From Mesodorylaimus sp. YZB2_4 (lineage: Eukaryota; Nematoda; Enoplea; Dorylaimida; Dorylaimidae), in contig JASANH010000183.1 in NCBI GenBank assembly GCA_030248295.1, positions 434,001-498,000 on the forward strand: 64,000 bases of DNA. Reading direction: 5' to 3'. The notes under the pieces were generated by a model. That model was not told where the DNA came from. It was given only the letters and a program-made list of their open reading frames with translations, and made no database searches. Position 1 is the first letter of the stretch, and every line of letters begins with the position of its first letter. The translations under genes and the position numbers were made by a program. Positions 48,500 to 60,150 of the stretch are shown in pieces.

Positions 48500-51400
48500 A
48501 CAAAAAATCACAACTAACAACACGACTGAATTGAGCCATAAGCTTTATATTTCTTCAATGCTCAAATGTTGCCTGGGTAAATTTTGGCTGGCTTAGTTTT
48601 CTAGGTGCCTAATTATGCTGGACAGAGTCTTTCCATTTAGGGAGTACAAAACTGCGATGTTGAATGGATGAAAAAATATGGTCCAGTCTATGGTTCATAT
48701 ATGTTCACAATGCCAGAATTGGTCATTGCTGATAAGGACTTGTTAAAACGTGTCCTGGTCAAAGACTTTTACAACTTTACTAATCGAAGGGTTAGTAAAT
48801 ATATCTTAAAACTGGCCATTTGCATCTGCAAGCTCTACTGTATTCGTAGAATTTTGATGTCGGCAACAAAAAAATCGGTATTCCGTAGAATGGTAACTGT
48901 TCTAAAAGATGATGAATGGAAGAACACGAGAAATGCAATCACCCTGGCATTCACTAGTGGCAAGCTGAAGAATACTGTTCACTTGATGGATAAATGCATA
49001 AAGACCTGCTGCGATATTTTGGAAGAAAAAAACGAATGCGCTGAAGAGGTTGATGTTAAGGAGTGAGTTTTTAAAGTTGACTTTTCCTAAATACGATTCA
49101 TGGTTTTTTAACCCTGCCGTGGCATCAAGTAGGAACTGCACGATTGAAAACACGATTCAATTTTTATTACTGTACTGTGCTACAGTACTGCATGTACATT
49201 TGGATCTGCAATGGATCTCCTTTCAGTCTGATCACTAATCTAACCTTGGATATTACTGCTGCTGCCGCTTTTGCTTTGGATACGAATTCACAACGGAATC
49301 CGGATAACGAATTTATGAAATACAGCAAGCAAATGGCGAAAGTCAAGTTCACCGATTGGCGGCTTTTGTTCACAAGTAAGTAGCAGGCACCTGCTATCAA
49401 TCTGCGGCACGCTGACCCTGGAAAGTTGAAAATATGGGACTGCTATAGATCGCTAGTACAAGACTGCGGCCTAGCTTGCGGGTCAAGGCGGGAGGGCACT
49501 TGCAGGGGCAGGGGTCGACTCCCACCTGCGAAAAAATAGATTGCCAATGGTATACTGTATGTGTTCCTTAGCCCTTGAGTGTATAGTAATTGGCTACGCT
49601 TAAAGTATGACACGACATGATTTTAGTTTTGTTGCTGCATTGAATCTTTCTTGGGACACATTTTTTTAAGTAGGTGAAGCCGAACTAATTAACTTTGACA
49701 GATAGTGCAAGAAGCTGTTTATGCATATTTTGAAAATGTCACTGGCTGTCACATGTCGTATTCTAACTAACCCGTTTTTCGACCAGCCATGCGATCGCCA
49801 CAAATGGTCTAAGGGATTATGCACAAAAGGTTTTATAGCGTAACATCGGTTTTTATCTTAACGTATTAGGTAAAAGTTTTATGCGTCAAAGACATCGGGC
49901 AAATCATGCGTGTAATATATTATACCAGCAAACAATGCACAACTCTCTGTACCGTACTAAACTATATTATGTGTTTTCAATATCGAGGGTATGCTGCACT
50001 TAAAAGTGAACATGTGTCTCATGTTTAATTAGCCGTTATCATTTACTTCAGTGTTATTCCCCTGGATTACAACCAAATTGGACGAGTATTTCGGCATCCA
50101 ATTAGTGTTACCAGGATTAGAAGAATTTTATGTCAAAAATTTGACCAGAGTGCTCCACGAAAGACGTCAGTGTCCAAAGGTGACTTGTTAGTACAGCAGG
50201 CCACCAACAGGTAAACTGGTCAATATTACAATCACCTGTCGCCTTTGCAGGTCGACAAACCTGATTTCCTGCAGTTGCTTATTAACGCAGCTGATAATAA
50301 CGAGCACAATAAAGTATCAGCTCCTGATGATGTTGATCCGACTATTGATCATGGTTTGGCAGTTTCCAAGCCCTGGAAATTGACTGACGATGACATAGTG
50401 GCACAGTCATTCATATTCCTCTTGGCTGGCCAGGAAACAACTGCAAGCACATTGAATTTCGTCATTTATCTCTTAGCTGTTCATAAAGAAGTGCAAGAAA
50501 GGGCGTTTCAAGAGATTTATGCACTAACACCCAGTGGCGAAGTATGTTAGGCCCACTGGTCACTCTGTAATATAAAGTAGCAACTGTACGATTGCGCAAA
50601 ACATGACCTTACATTTCAAACCAAGTCTATGAGTATACTTCCGTCAGATTTTTTCCAGCGTAATTTCGGTGATATATTTGGATGACTTTTGACCCCAGTA
50701 TGCGAGACACTTCGATGGGATGATCGCCCGGTTCTGTAGAATATGGGTCCTCAAATTTGACCGTGTTGAGGGGAGGGGTGGAATCACGCTGCCTGCATCT
50801 TCACCATGCACTGTTTCATCAAGTTCAGAGTTCACGCCATTTGATTTCAGCAAATCACCTACTCCCATATGCAACACCACACACCATATTTGGAAGCCAT
50901 CATAGCTGAGACCTTGCGTCTGTATCCAGCCGCTGTCCGATTCGATCGATATTGCCAGCAAGATTACCAGTTGACTGATCAGCTGGTCATTCCGAAAGGG
51001 ACGGCTGTGTGTGTTCCTGTATACGCCATACAGCACAGTGCGGATAATTATGAGAGCCCAGAGGAATTTGACCCTGAAAGGTGGGTGAGTTTGATTTGTG
51101 GCCGCTGCACCATTGTATTACGATCTTTTGGATGGACGGTAGGTTGGCAGTAATAACTAAAATAATCACTATTATCAACCACAAATCAAATTTCTTCTGA
51201 TATTCTGATCAACCTCATTTTTATCATCCATCTGTTTTCAGCAGTGCTAGGCCAATGACATGCGATTAAGAGAATCTTATGACATCAGCTGCAGTACCGT
51301 ACCTGTAGAGTATCTTTAGACCTAACAAAGATTAGCCTGTCAGTATGATCTGCATGACAAAATCATGAGGAGATGATATGAGGAGATGATGCAACGATTT

Positions 51401-52090
51401 TGGTGATGGGGTTGACGTCAGTTACTACTCTTTAGCGAAATTTGAAGAAACCCATTTTATTCTAACAGCTGAGAAGTTCAAGCAAAATATGCGTGTTGGG
51501 GAGGAGGTCCCTTTGTACCAGTAACTTTTTTTGCTAAGCGGTTGATTTCTGATCAGTAATGCATGGTTGATCGCTGACACGGATAGCTACTGGTCGATTT
51601 ATAGCGTGTTGGCCAAGGGCCATTGGGTTTCTAGGAACTAATACTGCCCACCAATCAGGGTGATCACTGATCAATAGTTGAGTAATAACGATCGATCAAT
51701 AATTGTTTGCCTCGAATGATTGGTCCTAGTAAGCTCAACACATTAAAACTGACCAATTTTTCAGATTCTTATCAGACGACAAGAAAAACGATAACCCGTT
51801 TGCCTATCTGCCGTTTGGATATGGTCCACGGAACTGCATAGGAATGCGTTTCGCAAATCTGGAAATGAAATTAATATTGAGCTTTTTTATCAGGACATTC
51901 AGCATCGAGCCTTCCGTCAGCACGCCTGTAAGTTATTGATCCGATAAATGCCATATTTGGGTTGGGTTTTCTGAAGTGCTACCAGCTCTTCTAACTCTTT
52001 TAGCCATGGCCATTAGAACTTGACCCATCTGCATCAGCACTCAAACCCAAAACACCCATTCGGCTGGTGTTCAAAAAACGATTGGATTGA
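48015..52090 (+). CDS. Cytochrome P450, CYP3-clan, ten exons, one frameshift
   Basis: ER membrane monooxygenase. Exons: 48015-48139, 48196-48292, 48641-48790, 48850-49062, 49227-49375, 50052-50179, 50251-50541, 50851-51080, 51765-51927, 52004-52090; about 543 residues. An N-terminal membrane anchor is in exon 1. Helix C is DEWKNTRNAITLAFTSGKLK, helix I is FLLAGQETTAS, the ExxR helix is ETLRLYP, then FDPERF and the heme loop FGYGPRNCIG with its Cys ligand. The spacing is CYP3A-like. In exon 4 the frame changes at a run of seven A (48868-48874). The exon 4/5 junction phase requires one nucleotide fewer in exon 4, so the sequence has one extra base. An assembly indel is likely; a mutant allele is possible. 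A possible TATA-like box (gataaaaagg) lies about 65 bp upstream of the ATG. Confidence 0.9.
48421..48499. repeat. (TG)n microsatellite
   Basis: About 39 uninterrupted TG units inside P450 intron 2. Confidence 0.97.
49462..49625 (+). repeat. tRNA-derived SINE family R2, internally deleted
   Basis: In P450 intron 5. Box B (ggggtcgactcccacc) and tail (ccttagcccttgagtg, aaagtatgacacgacatga) match the minus strand of 46395-46545; part of the head is rearranged. Confidence 0.65.
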
Positions 52091-53294
52091 TAACAGTGTT
52101 GTGATGGTCTTATCGTAGCAGTTGGTCAATATCCAAATTAGGGTGTAATGGGCATAGTGAAAAGATTCGGGTAATTTTCCTGTTATACTCGCGTTGAGTG
52201 AAAAGGATAGCATTTAGGGCTATAACCTACAGTAGCTGTATGACCATCATCAAAGTATGTTTGCAGCCAGGAAATTGTTGTTGATTTGCTAGTGACATTA
52301 TTGCATCAAGTAAAGCATATCTAAGCTTGCCAGTTTGATCCTAAAGTTCACGGCAATAATACATAAAACGACGAAAGAGTAAATCATTAAATTTATCGGC
52401 AGAGTCTGCAGTTATAATGCTGCAATGTCCCAAAATGGTTATTACCGATTGCATTAGATCTAGTTTCCAGTTACGCGGTATTAGCATGTACCAATAATAT
52501 TATTGACAAAAAAAAATTTTTGACAGCATTGTCAAGACCCTAGACCGCCATAAGGACATCGATTACCTTTCGTCAAATCGTTTTTGTCAGGATGTAGACA
52601 GTACATTACTTTGAAATGCTGAGAAGCCCACGCTGCTCTAACTGCCACTGTTACTTCATTGCCATTATCACAGAGGCTCTAATTGTCTGTCCGACTTTTT
52701 AGTTCTTTATAGCTCTAGCTCTACCAACTACGCCGTCACATGCAAATGTCATGCCGTAAAAGGCGCTTCGAATTCGTGAATGGAAAAGCCCGCTTTCCTA
52801 TTAGAGTCAGACGAGCTGTAGGGTATGGAAGGACTAAATTCTGACAATCTACGACTGTCCAACCTAGGGTTGAGCCGTGCTGCTGATATTCATGAACCTA
52901 CTGTACATAGAACAGTAATCAGAGCAGATTGCAAAATAAAACAATGCGCGCGTTTTTTTGGGTCACAATTTTTTAGCGGAACTTGATAATAAGACAGCCA
53001 CAGTTTCATACATACAAGTATGGTTGGTACCAATCGTAAGTTCCAGTGGTGCATACTGTATCTGTACTGTAGTGCACTGTAGGTGCTAGTGCATGCTTCG
53101 TGCTTAGAAATCGTCGCGCATGCTGAAAAGCTAGGCATTTTTAATTCCACGAAACTTTTTTTAATATATTGAGTAGGCATTTACTCGCAAAAATAGCAAG
53201 GCAAACGTGAATTCTTTGTATTTATATTAGTCATTACGACATATGGGCTCGTATTGCTTTTTGAAACAAGCAGAAAATTTTATTTAAAAAGACA

Positions 53295-53904
53295 TTAACA
53301 TTTATTTTTGCAAAAAATTTTCTTGCCTTTCATCGTTCTGACACTTATTAGTTGGAGCTCTAGTCCTGGAAAGAACTCTTTATTCAAATAAATGCGGCGC
53401 ACGGTCGCTACTTCAACGTCCATGGGTGTTCCAACCCCTGTAATTTTGACAGCAACTGCTACTTGGCCATTTTTATCGCTGAAATGCGAACTAATTGCTA
53501 GCCCACCTGAAGATAACGAAAGTAGGTTTTCACTCACTGAATTCCGCATAATTGAACCGAAAAGGTCGCGTCTAACGCTTGTTCTTCTTTATTTAACCGA
53601 TCATTGGCCGCATTGACTGTCAAATTAACGAAATTATCCAGGCCCGAGCCTGCATAGGCAGAATATGATACATTAATGCTTACTTCCAAGCATACCGCGG
53701 TACTGTTGGGGCCATGACCTGCAACAAGCCCACACGGTGAGTTCCAGAAAATTTTAGACAAAATTCGCGGTCCAGCAGAGAGATACCTGAATATATGGTA
53801 ATGCACAAAAAAAAGTAGCCACCAGCAGTGAGCCGAGTTAAAGCTCTTCGTAAACCACACGTGTTTAGGCAAATGTCGCTAGCTTTTTTATAATCAGCCA
53901 GCAT
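53295..53904 (-). CDS. Small secreted or single-pass glycoprotein, three exons, unknown family
   Basis: Exons 53787-53904, 53538-53718 and 53295-53478 join through introns of 68 and 59 bp with matching phases and give 160 residues. Residues about 27-40 (LTAGGYFFLCITIYSG) form a hydrophobic segment after a charged N-terminus, fitting an uncleaved signal anchor or a long signal. The following part has three N-glycosylation sequons (NST, NVS, NLT) and a few Cys, including the last residue. An AATAAA polyadenylation signal lies just after the stop, near 53283-53288. The central block (CLEVSINVSYSAYAGSG) faintly recalls beta-sandwich stalk domains of integrin alpha chains, but I do not claim that. 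It is convergent with the P450 gene. Confidence 0.6.
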
Positions 53905-55329
53905 AGCGACTGACGCTCAAGGCCTGAAACTCAAACAACAATGCTGGTTGGTTTTCAACCGAACCAACAGAAAACCAACAGCGTTTTTTTAATCTATCAT
54001 AAGAGTAGCTAGTCATTGTGCGCAGCGTTCGACTCCTGGTGCCACTTGGCGCCTTGCAACTTGTCTCTTTTCTGACGATGAGCCTGATTGTAAAACGCGG
54101 CTTAGGCTTAGGCGGGTTGAAAGATCTGTCGCACTAGCAGGTGCGACATCTTTTAAAACGTATTACAGTGTTTGTACTGGGATATCCTGTTGGAGAAGAG
54201 TTCGCCTAGGAGCAGGTCATGGACTTTTACAAATCGAAATGCGCAAAACTAGGGGCATATCATTTTTATAGGCACTGTACATCTTACTTTTCTTGAGGGT
54301 CTGCTCGTGTAACACTTGTTAGGCCATTTTTTACTGTTTCTATTTGGTGTAACCCACCTTCTTCCCGCGGTCGGCATCTGGATGCAGAGCATACTGATGC
54401 TTTGCAGAGCGAGAGAAAGTCCTGTTCATGCTTGTGAACGAATTGATAGGACTAGAACGCTTGAGAGGAAAAGTGGCAGAGGAAATGGAATCAACAAATA
54501 GAAACATGAGCCCCGAGCTGGATTTGAACCCGCACCATCATTGTGCATGCACTGTAAAATACCTGGTGGGGTCGCCGCTGTCGTACCAAGATTCCCATAG
54601 TCGGGCGTGTACTGCGGGTTGCATGAGCTTGACGATCGTATGCAGAACAGAACAACGATTCCAAGAATTACTTTCATTTCCGTCCAGCTCAAAAGTACTC
54701 ATAACTCAGTCAAAGTTCAGGCGAAATGTACTGTAAAAAGTGCTCTACAGAAAAGCCTTTTTTTAACAGGACGAGAACAATTCCATCAAATGCGTCAGCT
54801 TGTTCGTCGACTGTATTCCATCCACATAAAAATTTGCACAAAGCAGGCTTTTGGCCGACCACATTTCTTTATTCCAAGAATAGTTATCAAAGGACCCTAA
54901 AATTATTACTGATGTAAAGAAAGGTGAAAACTATTTGAATCGGCGGCGAGCTGAAAATTTTTTCCCATGCTCAGCAGCTTCTGGTCAGCATTTTACAAAT
55001 CACAAAAAAAATTTTTTCCCATGTAACAATAAATACTGAAGGCACTGAATTTTAATTTCCCTAACTAAGTTAAGCTTTAAATTGGCGTAATTAATGGAAG
55101 CTAGAGAAAGGTAACTTGAACCATTTTAGCATCTGTCAAACAGGGAGATGTGCTGGCAGCAGTGGCCATTTGTGTGTAGAGCCGAGGGGTGTAATATATT
55201 GATGTAATGTTGTTGTTCGAGCAAACGTGACAGATCTTCTTCGCGCTCGTACCGGCGGGTTCAGGCTGATGTTACAAGCGAGCGGTCCAAGGTCTTCAAT
55301 AGCCCAAGCCTGATAAATTTTCCTAGATA

Positions 55330-55612
55330 CCTCTCCCCCCTTCCTCCACCACCCCCCGCCCCCCCCCCGGCTCCTTTCGCTTCCCCCCCCCGTCCCGGAT
55401 TCCAACTTTACAACCCTCCCCTCCCCCCACAAAACCCAAAACCCCCTCCTTTTTCAAAAAAACACCCCCCTTTTTATCACCCCCGGCCCCCCCCCCCCCC
55501 ATCGTGAAGGCCCATAAAAAAAAAAAAAAAAAAAGACCCCCCCCCCCCCCCCCCCTCTCTTCCCCCCCTCCCCCCCCCACCCCCAACCCCCCCCCCCACC
55601 CAGATCCAAAGG
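55330..55612. other. Extremely C-rich low-complexity block
   Basis: Almost pure C with short T or A breaks and one A run of about 19. The composition changes abruptly on both sides. It has the look of poor base calls or a mis-assembled gap edge; frames within it are not genes. Confidence 0.75.
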
Positions 55613-55754
55613 GGCGACGGGTGACGGCCTACATAAAGTTCACGATAGCAAGGAGAAACGAGCACAAGAATCATTCAGGTCAACTAAAAAAGCACGCTCA
55701 AAACGATTGGGATTAAAAGTCTAGTGAAATTGTAAGTGCTTAGTGCTTTTAACT

Positions 55755-56775
55755 GTAAGTTAAAGGCCTTTGATCAAGTATTGCACCACAAACTGATCGA
55801 AATTTTAGAATCACACCATCTACTCTCCTCTTAGTTAGTTCACTGAGTTCGGTCTTATTTGGGCGAACGAGCTCAGTGGACAAAGATGCTTCATCGACTG
55901 TCAGGGTCAGCAGCGGAGTCCCGCAAGGCAGTGTCCTGTGCCAATTATTATTTATTGGCTTCATCGATCGATTGCTAGCCAGCTTTCCAGATTTTCTACT
56001 TCAGGAGTGCGATTACTTGACACTTTCAAACCCTGCTAAAAATACAACAGAATTCGAAAATAGTCTTGAACCAGCAATTGATTTTGTTTTTGACTTTATT
56101 TGAGATCTTGGCTTGATATTCAATGTTGCAAAAACTCAGGCTGGCGTTTTTCAAAGCGGGCATTCTGTAACCCCGCCTGAAATCAAGCTGTCAGGCCACC
56201 CACTAAAATTTTCGCCACTGGTTACTCTTCCCTGGTCAAGCTTGCGGACTCATATTCTACAGTACGGGGGCCACACTTCAGAAGTCGTTTTCGATCGATA
56301 TCTCTCGAACCGATCAAAATTTCGCGAAATCCCATCGTAAGGTTCTCGGGTGCCATGTCCCGCATGCTGGGGTCAAATTTCATCAAAATCCGTCGAGCGG
56401 TGCCCGAATGGCGCCAAAGAAACCTTTCCAGAAGAGGTATATAGACCGTGTTTGTAACGTTAAGTACTGCAGTTTTGTAGAACCGCGAGAACTATGTTAT
56501 AGCTCAGGTATGGTACAGTAGCTACTCGATGTTACTAACAATTTGACCAGGGAAGGGTTAAATTCCTTGGAATTACTACATCGTCGAATCTGCATTTTCC
56601 GAGCTTTTCCATCAGGTTTCTTCTGATTGTCGCTAATGTTCTATGTAATGCTCCTGATGTTCTGAAAGCTGTCTACTTTCAATGTGTAATGCCCAAAATA
56701 GATTATGGCTGCTGCGTGGAGCCTGTTCATAAGAATCTGATGAATGAGTAGAAATTGAGACGTCTTTATAGCGAC
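55755..56775 (+). mobile_element. Non-LTR (CR1/jockey-like) reverse transcriptase fragment
   Basis: Pieces in successive frames: AFDQVLHHKLIEIL, then VSSGVPQGSVLCQLLFIGFIDRLL (the S-G-V-P-Q-G-S block of reverse transcriptase), a degraded catalytic Y/F-x-D-D region (DYLTLSN), IFNVAKTQAGVF, FSPLV, then after an inserted MITE KFLGITTS and MPKIDYGC. Frameshifts and a stop (56748) show it is dead. The endonuclease domain is not present. Confidence 0.8.
56225..56555 (+). mobile_element. MITE family R1 with target duplication GGTTA
   Basis: 331 bp with inverted ends (ctcttccctggtcaa...atttgaccagggaag). It is flanked by GGTTA at 56220-56224 and 56556-56560. It splits the reverse transcriptase fragment. 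Removing it with one GGTTA joins FSPLV to KFLGITTS in frame, which fixes both ends. Other copies are at 46770-47095 (full), 26755-27040 (minus) and 5930-6062 (partial). Confidence 0.88.
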
Positions 56776-56869
56776 ATTTCCAAAGGAACAAGAAGACCAA
56801 TAAATTACTCAAATACGACATTATTTATTATATTTAATTTTCGACGTTTCGTCTTATTTAAAGACATCA

Positions 56870-56955
56870 TCAGGAACTATCAGGATCATCAGGATCATCA
56901 GGACATCAGGATCATCAGGACATCAGGATCATCAGGACATCAGGATCATCAGGAG
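56870..56955 (+). repeat. Tandem repeat of atcatcaggac units
   Basis: Alternating atcatcagg and acatcagg units for about 75 bp. Confidence 0.85.
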
Positions 56956-57490
56956 GGTAAGGCGAGCAACGCATCAATGAGCTGGAAACCTATGGTAGCG
57001 CACACAATGTGTGCGCTACCATTCCAAATGATGTGGCTCTTGGCCACTATCGGAAATCGAAGCATCCTGGAGAGGGCTTTCCGGGCTTTACTTGCGATGC
57101 CATTTTTAACAATCGTCAGTTACGTCACAGGCATCGATGTCCTAGTTTGGTCGATTCATTACCTTCCGTGCAGATCGTCACTCGGAACTGCGATATCTAA
57201 ATGATAGCGCGGAAATTATCGATTGGATTGATTGTGAAAAATGCCCTAGCTGATATCATGTGAAGTCTGTTGATACGCAGGAAGCATCTGCTGTTTTTAT
57301 ATGTTGTTATTGCTGTTAACTATTTTGTTGATGAGTGATACGATAATTAAATAAAAGAACGTTTGGGTATATAAAGATGAAATTCAATCCACAAAAGTAG
57401 AAACTGTATAGTTTAAATTTCCCGCACTTGAGATAAGTTGTCGCTGGATGCAGGCTCGCCCTTGCAAAAGTGTACTGTGAAGGCGCAATT

Positions 57491-57693
57491 AAGGCGCATG
57501 CATTTATAGTCGACAAAATTTCTACTCCTACCCGGAGTAGGTGTAGAAATTTTGTCGACTATAAATGCGCCTTAATAGTCGACAAAATTTCTACTCCTAC
57601 CCCTAGTGTAGGTGTAATGGCCATATACTTAAGCGTATGCTATTACTCCTACCCTAGGGGTAGGTGTAGAAATTTTGTCGACTATAAATGCGC
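57491..57693. repeat. Nested palindromes built from one 35-bp unit
   Basis: Palindrome 1 (57491-57573) has arms of about 38 bp (left aaggcgca...cgacaaaatttctactcc) with a 3-bp difference. Palindrome 2 has arms 57576-57606 and 57654-57684, 31 bp with one mismatch, around a third, inner inverted pair (gtaggtgtaat / attactcctac) and a central near-palindrome (catatacttaagcgtatg). The same unit therefore occurs four times in alternating orientation. Confidence 0.9.
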
Positions 57694-58158
57694 CTTTAAC
57701 GGCGCGTGTCACACGAGAATCGTCCACTCTACTACAGAGATGACGAAAATAATTACGATGACTGAAATCCTTTTCTTTCGACTCACGATCAGTAGTCCAG
57801 TTCAAAATAGTAAACACTGTTACTGAAATATTAGTTATCTTATCTTATTAATATCTTATCACAATAATTTAATCTTCCTGGTCTTTGAACCATAGCCAAT
57901 AATTCAATTATTTCGTGCAGGAATGGGTTACGACCAGCCATCATGATCTGAAATGGGGGAAATGACATTAGTTTATATACATTTTTTGAAGTTATGATAA
58001 GATATTAAATATTTGAATTCTACAGCACTCAATGACGTGTAACTCTTCAGACTATGACACAATGCCGTGACAAGTCACTACTACACCGACCGTTATGGCA
58101 AACTGTCGGTAAAAATTGGGTGAGTGGGTGGCCTCCTTTTTAACAAGTTACACTGCAT

Positions 58159-58356
58159 TTGCAATGGTTTATTTATTTATTTGTAGCGGTGGCATTTTTA
58201 TCGTTTAGGCAGATACCAACAATGGAACGAAAATGGTCAAAATCGCGCATGAGCAATTCAAGGTCCTGTTGGCTAAAAAGGAGGCAATCATGGACGCCAT
58301 CATACAGCGTGAAAGTCAGTTGGCTGATGCTGCAGCGGCGGGTGGGTCATCAGCGT
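58159..58356 (+). pseudogene. Possible element-derived helix-rich fragment
   Basis: From about 58209 a frame reads ADTNNGTKMVKIAHEQFKVL and continues as a charged helix to a TGA at 58356. It lies directly upstream of the polymerase remnant. It may be part of the same element or an unrelated exon (an acceptor-like tttag precedes it). Not recognised. Confidence 0.25.
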
Positions 58357-58359
58357 GAA

Positions 58360-58981
58360 GCAGTTAACACCCTGGTGGCCATTTGTTGGTGGGAATTTAT
58401 GTACACTGTACTGACTCCATGCTTGGACCGAAAACGATGGACATTGTCAGAAAGCGACACAGACGCGGTGAGTTCAGTTTAACATGGTCATAGCAGCACT
58501 TTGCCTGGATGACATAGTGCTGCCTGTAAAACGGGACGAGTGGCAACGCCTGAAGGCCAAATGGTTTGTGGACGAGACAAATGCATGACACAAACGCGAG
58601 CCTGGTCGCTTCAAGTTGGAAAAGCAAGGATCCAACTTTGCTGGTCTGAATCCTAAGGTAAGTAATTGCTGTACTACGACAAACTAACCCGAACTTACCA
58701 TAGCCCATTTCAGTGCTTTGCCTCGCCAGTCCAGGCGAGGAACATCCAAAGGCCAATGGAGTTCAGCTAGCACAGTCAATGCAGCAGCTTCAACATTCGA
58801 ACATTATAAAAAAGTATTGGCTCCTGATCCACTAGCTTTTACGAATGTACATAATGTAACGATCCGTATTTTACCAAATGTTGGGGTGGTAACTGCGATC
58901 CAGGAAAAGGTAGGGGTTACTCGCTGCTCCTTTGAACGTATATATCATGAGGATGGGAGCAGTGAGCCCCTGCTTTTATAA
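58360..58981 (+). pseudogene. Polinton/adintovirus-like B-family DNA polymerase, C-terminal remnant
   Basis: In successive frames the segment carries the end of a protein-primed polymerase: EFMYTVL...DRKRW followed by DTD (motif C, about 58456-58464), then after a shift of one base LDDIVLP, WQRLKAKWFV, REPGRFKLE, GLNPK, TFEHYKKVL and the terminal Q-x-K-x-G...DG-S-x-x-PL block typical of Polinton polymerases. Two in-frame stops (58586 and 58684) and the shift show it is inactive. The exonuclease and most of the palm domain are absent to the left. It runs towards the minus-strand genes of the same element. Confidence 0.78.
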
Positions 58982-59148
58982 AATTCCAAGTAAAAATTGT
59001 AAATAATTGTTGTGGCCTTGGTGACTATGGCATTTGTTTTGACGAACGTATCTTATTGAATTTGATTTTTTCCCTTTTTTAGCTTCTCTTCTATTTTAGT
59101 TTTTTCTTTTACTTCAGCTTCACTTCTATTCATAGCATAAAAAAGGAA

Positions 59149-59436
59149 ATGGACTCCCATACGATTAACGAGTTTTTGGACACCTTCCAGGAGACTCCCC
59201 ACCTCCATCTAGCACCCATAGTGCTAGATGTTATTAGGATCGTTGGCGGGTACGCGGCGCCGACCTACGACCTGGCGGCGCAACGACGCATGTGGGGACC
59301 CATTCAAGTTTAGTTCGCGGAACCTGTTGGCGACGTCTCGGAGCAAGAGCTAAAGAGAAAACTCGCCAAAAGTACGCTGCTATTCCTGGCAAGTAATCGA
59401 AACTTGCTAGGTAATATCCCTAAATTAAACGTGTAA
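59149..59436 (+). pseudogene. Short ORF with internal TAG inside the Polinton-like region
   Basis: From ATG 59149 (MDSHTINEFL) a frame runs 54 codons to a TAG and stays open in the same frame to a TAA at about 59434. Codon use looks protein-like but no family is recognised. Its position between the polymerase remnant and the convergent minus-strand ORFs suggests an element gene. Confidence 0.35.
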
Positions 59437-59685
59437 TTTTCATGCATAAATTATATATCTTGATGTTTTTTATCAGTTCATATACATATATATATATAAA
59501 TATATTATTCGTATTATTAGTTTATACTTTATAAGAAAAAATAAAACTTATCTTTATTCACAGTCTACTCAAATATTTACATTAAACATCAAATGCAACT
59601 ACAACTGCAATGACATGTGAGACATTTCTGTCATCAACTTCCAATTCTCGTATCTGGATAAAAATACATATCTGGTATACACATT

Positions 59686-60150
59686 TTACCTTTCAAAGGT
59701 TATCCAAGCTGTATTGGTGGTTTCATTCATCAGCACTTCATCGTTATACACGCTTTGGGGCACATTTGCAACATGCATCATTTCAGTAAATTTAGAAGTG
59801 TCATTAGGACGCCTTTTACGAAAATGGGAAGGTGCAATTACATACTTTAGCAAATCGAGAATGTGACTGCCAACACTGGAATCTGCATATACAAGACTCC
59901 CATGCTCAGTAAGCGTCGGCTTCAGGGTTTTCAGAATGACCCTGGCGCGACTGATATAAGCTTTCGGTAAAAGATCTGAATACGCATCACAATTCCGATC
60001 ACTCTCCACCTCTTCATTTGCAATCTGAACTTGTCGCTCGCTATTTTCTTGCTCGGGTTGATTCGCAACAGGTGCTGGTTGGGACTTTTGAAAATTATTT
60101 TTCAAACGTTGGTACTCTGACACTGAGATCGGTACGTACTCTTTCGACAT
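59686..60150 (-). CDS. Polinton-like element ORF, conserved small protein
   Basis: 154 residues, intact, ATG 60150. The C-terminal half (GSLVYADSSVGSHILDLLKY, then RKRRPND and NVPQSVYND) follows a pattern I know from small uncharacterised proteins of Polinton/adintovirus-like elements: LVY-G-x-x-I-x-x-S-N-I-x-D-L, R-K-R, NVP. The N-terminal third is Gln/Asn/Glu-rich. It overlaps the next ORF by 56 bp, a compact viral-type layout. Function unknown; it may be a capsid-associated or DNA-binding protein. The family recognition is from memory of pattern only. Confidence 0.6.
   Translation of the reverse strand: MSKEYVPISVSEYQRLKNNFQKSQPAPVANQPEQENSERQVQIANEEVESDRNCDAYSDLLPKAYISRARVILKTLKPTLTEHGSLVYADSSVGSHILDLLKYVIAPSHFRKRRPNDTSKFTEMMHVANVPQSVYNDEVLMNETTNTAWITFER

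Noticed and set aside
55323-55716. Gly- or Pro-rich proteins on both strands
   Set aside because: They are artefacts of the C-rich block.
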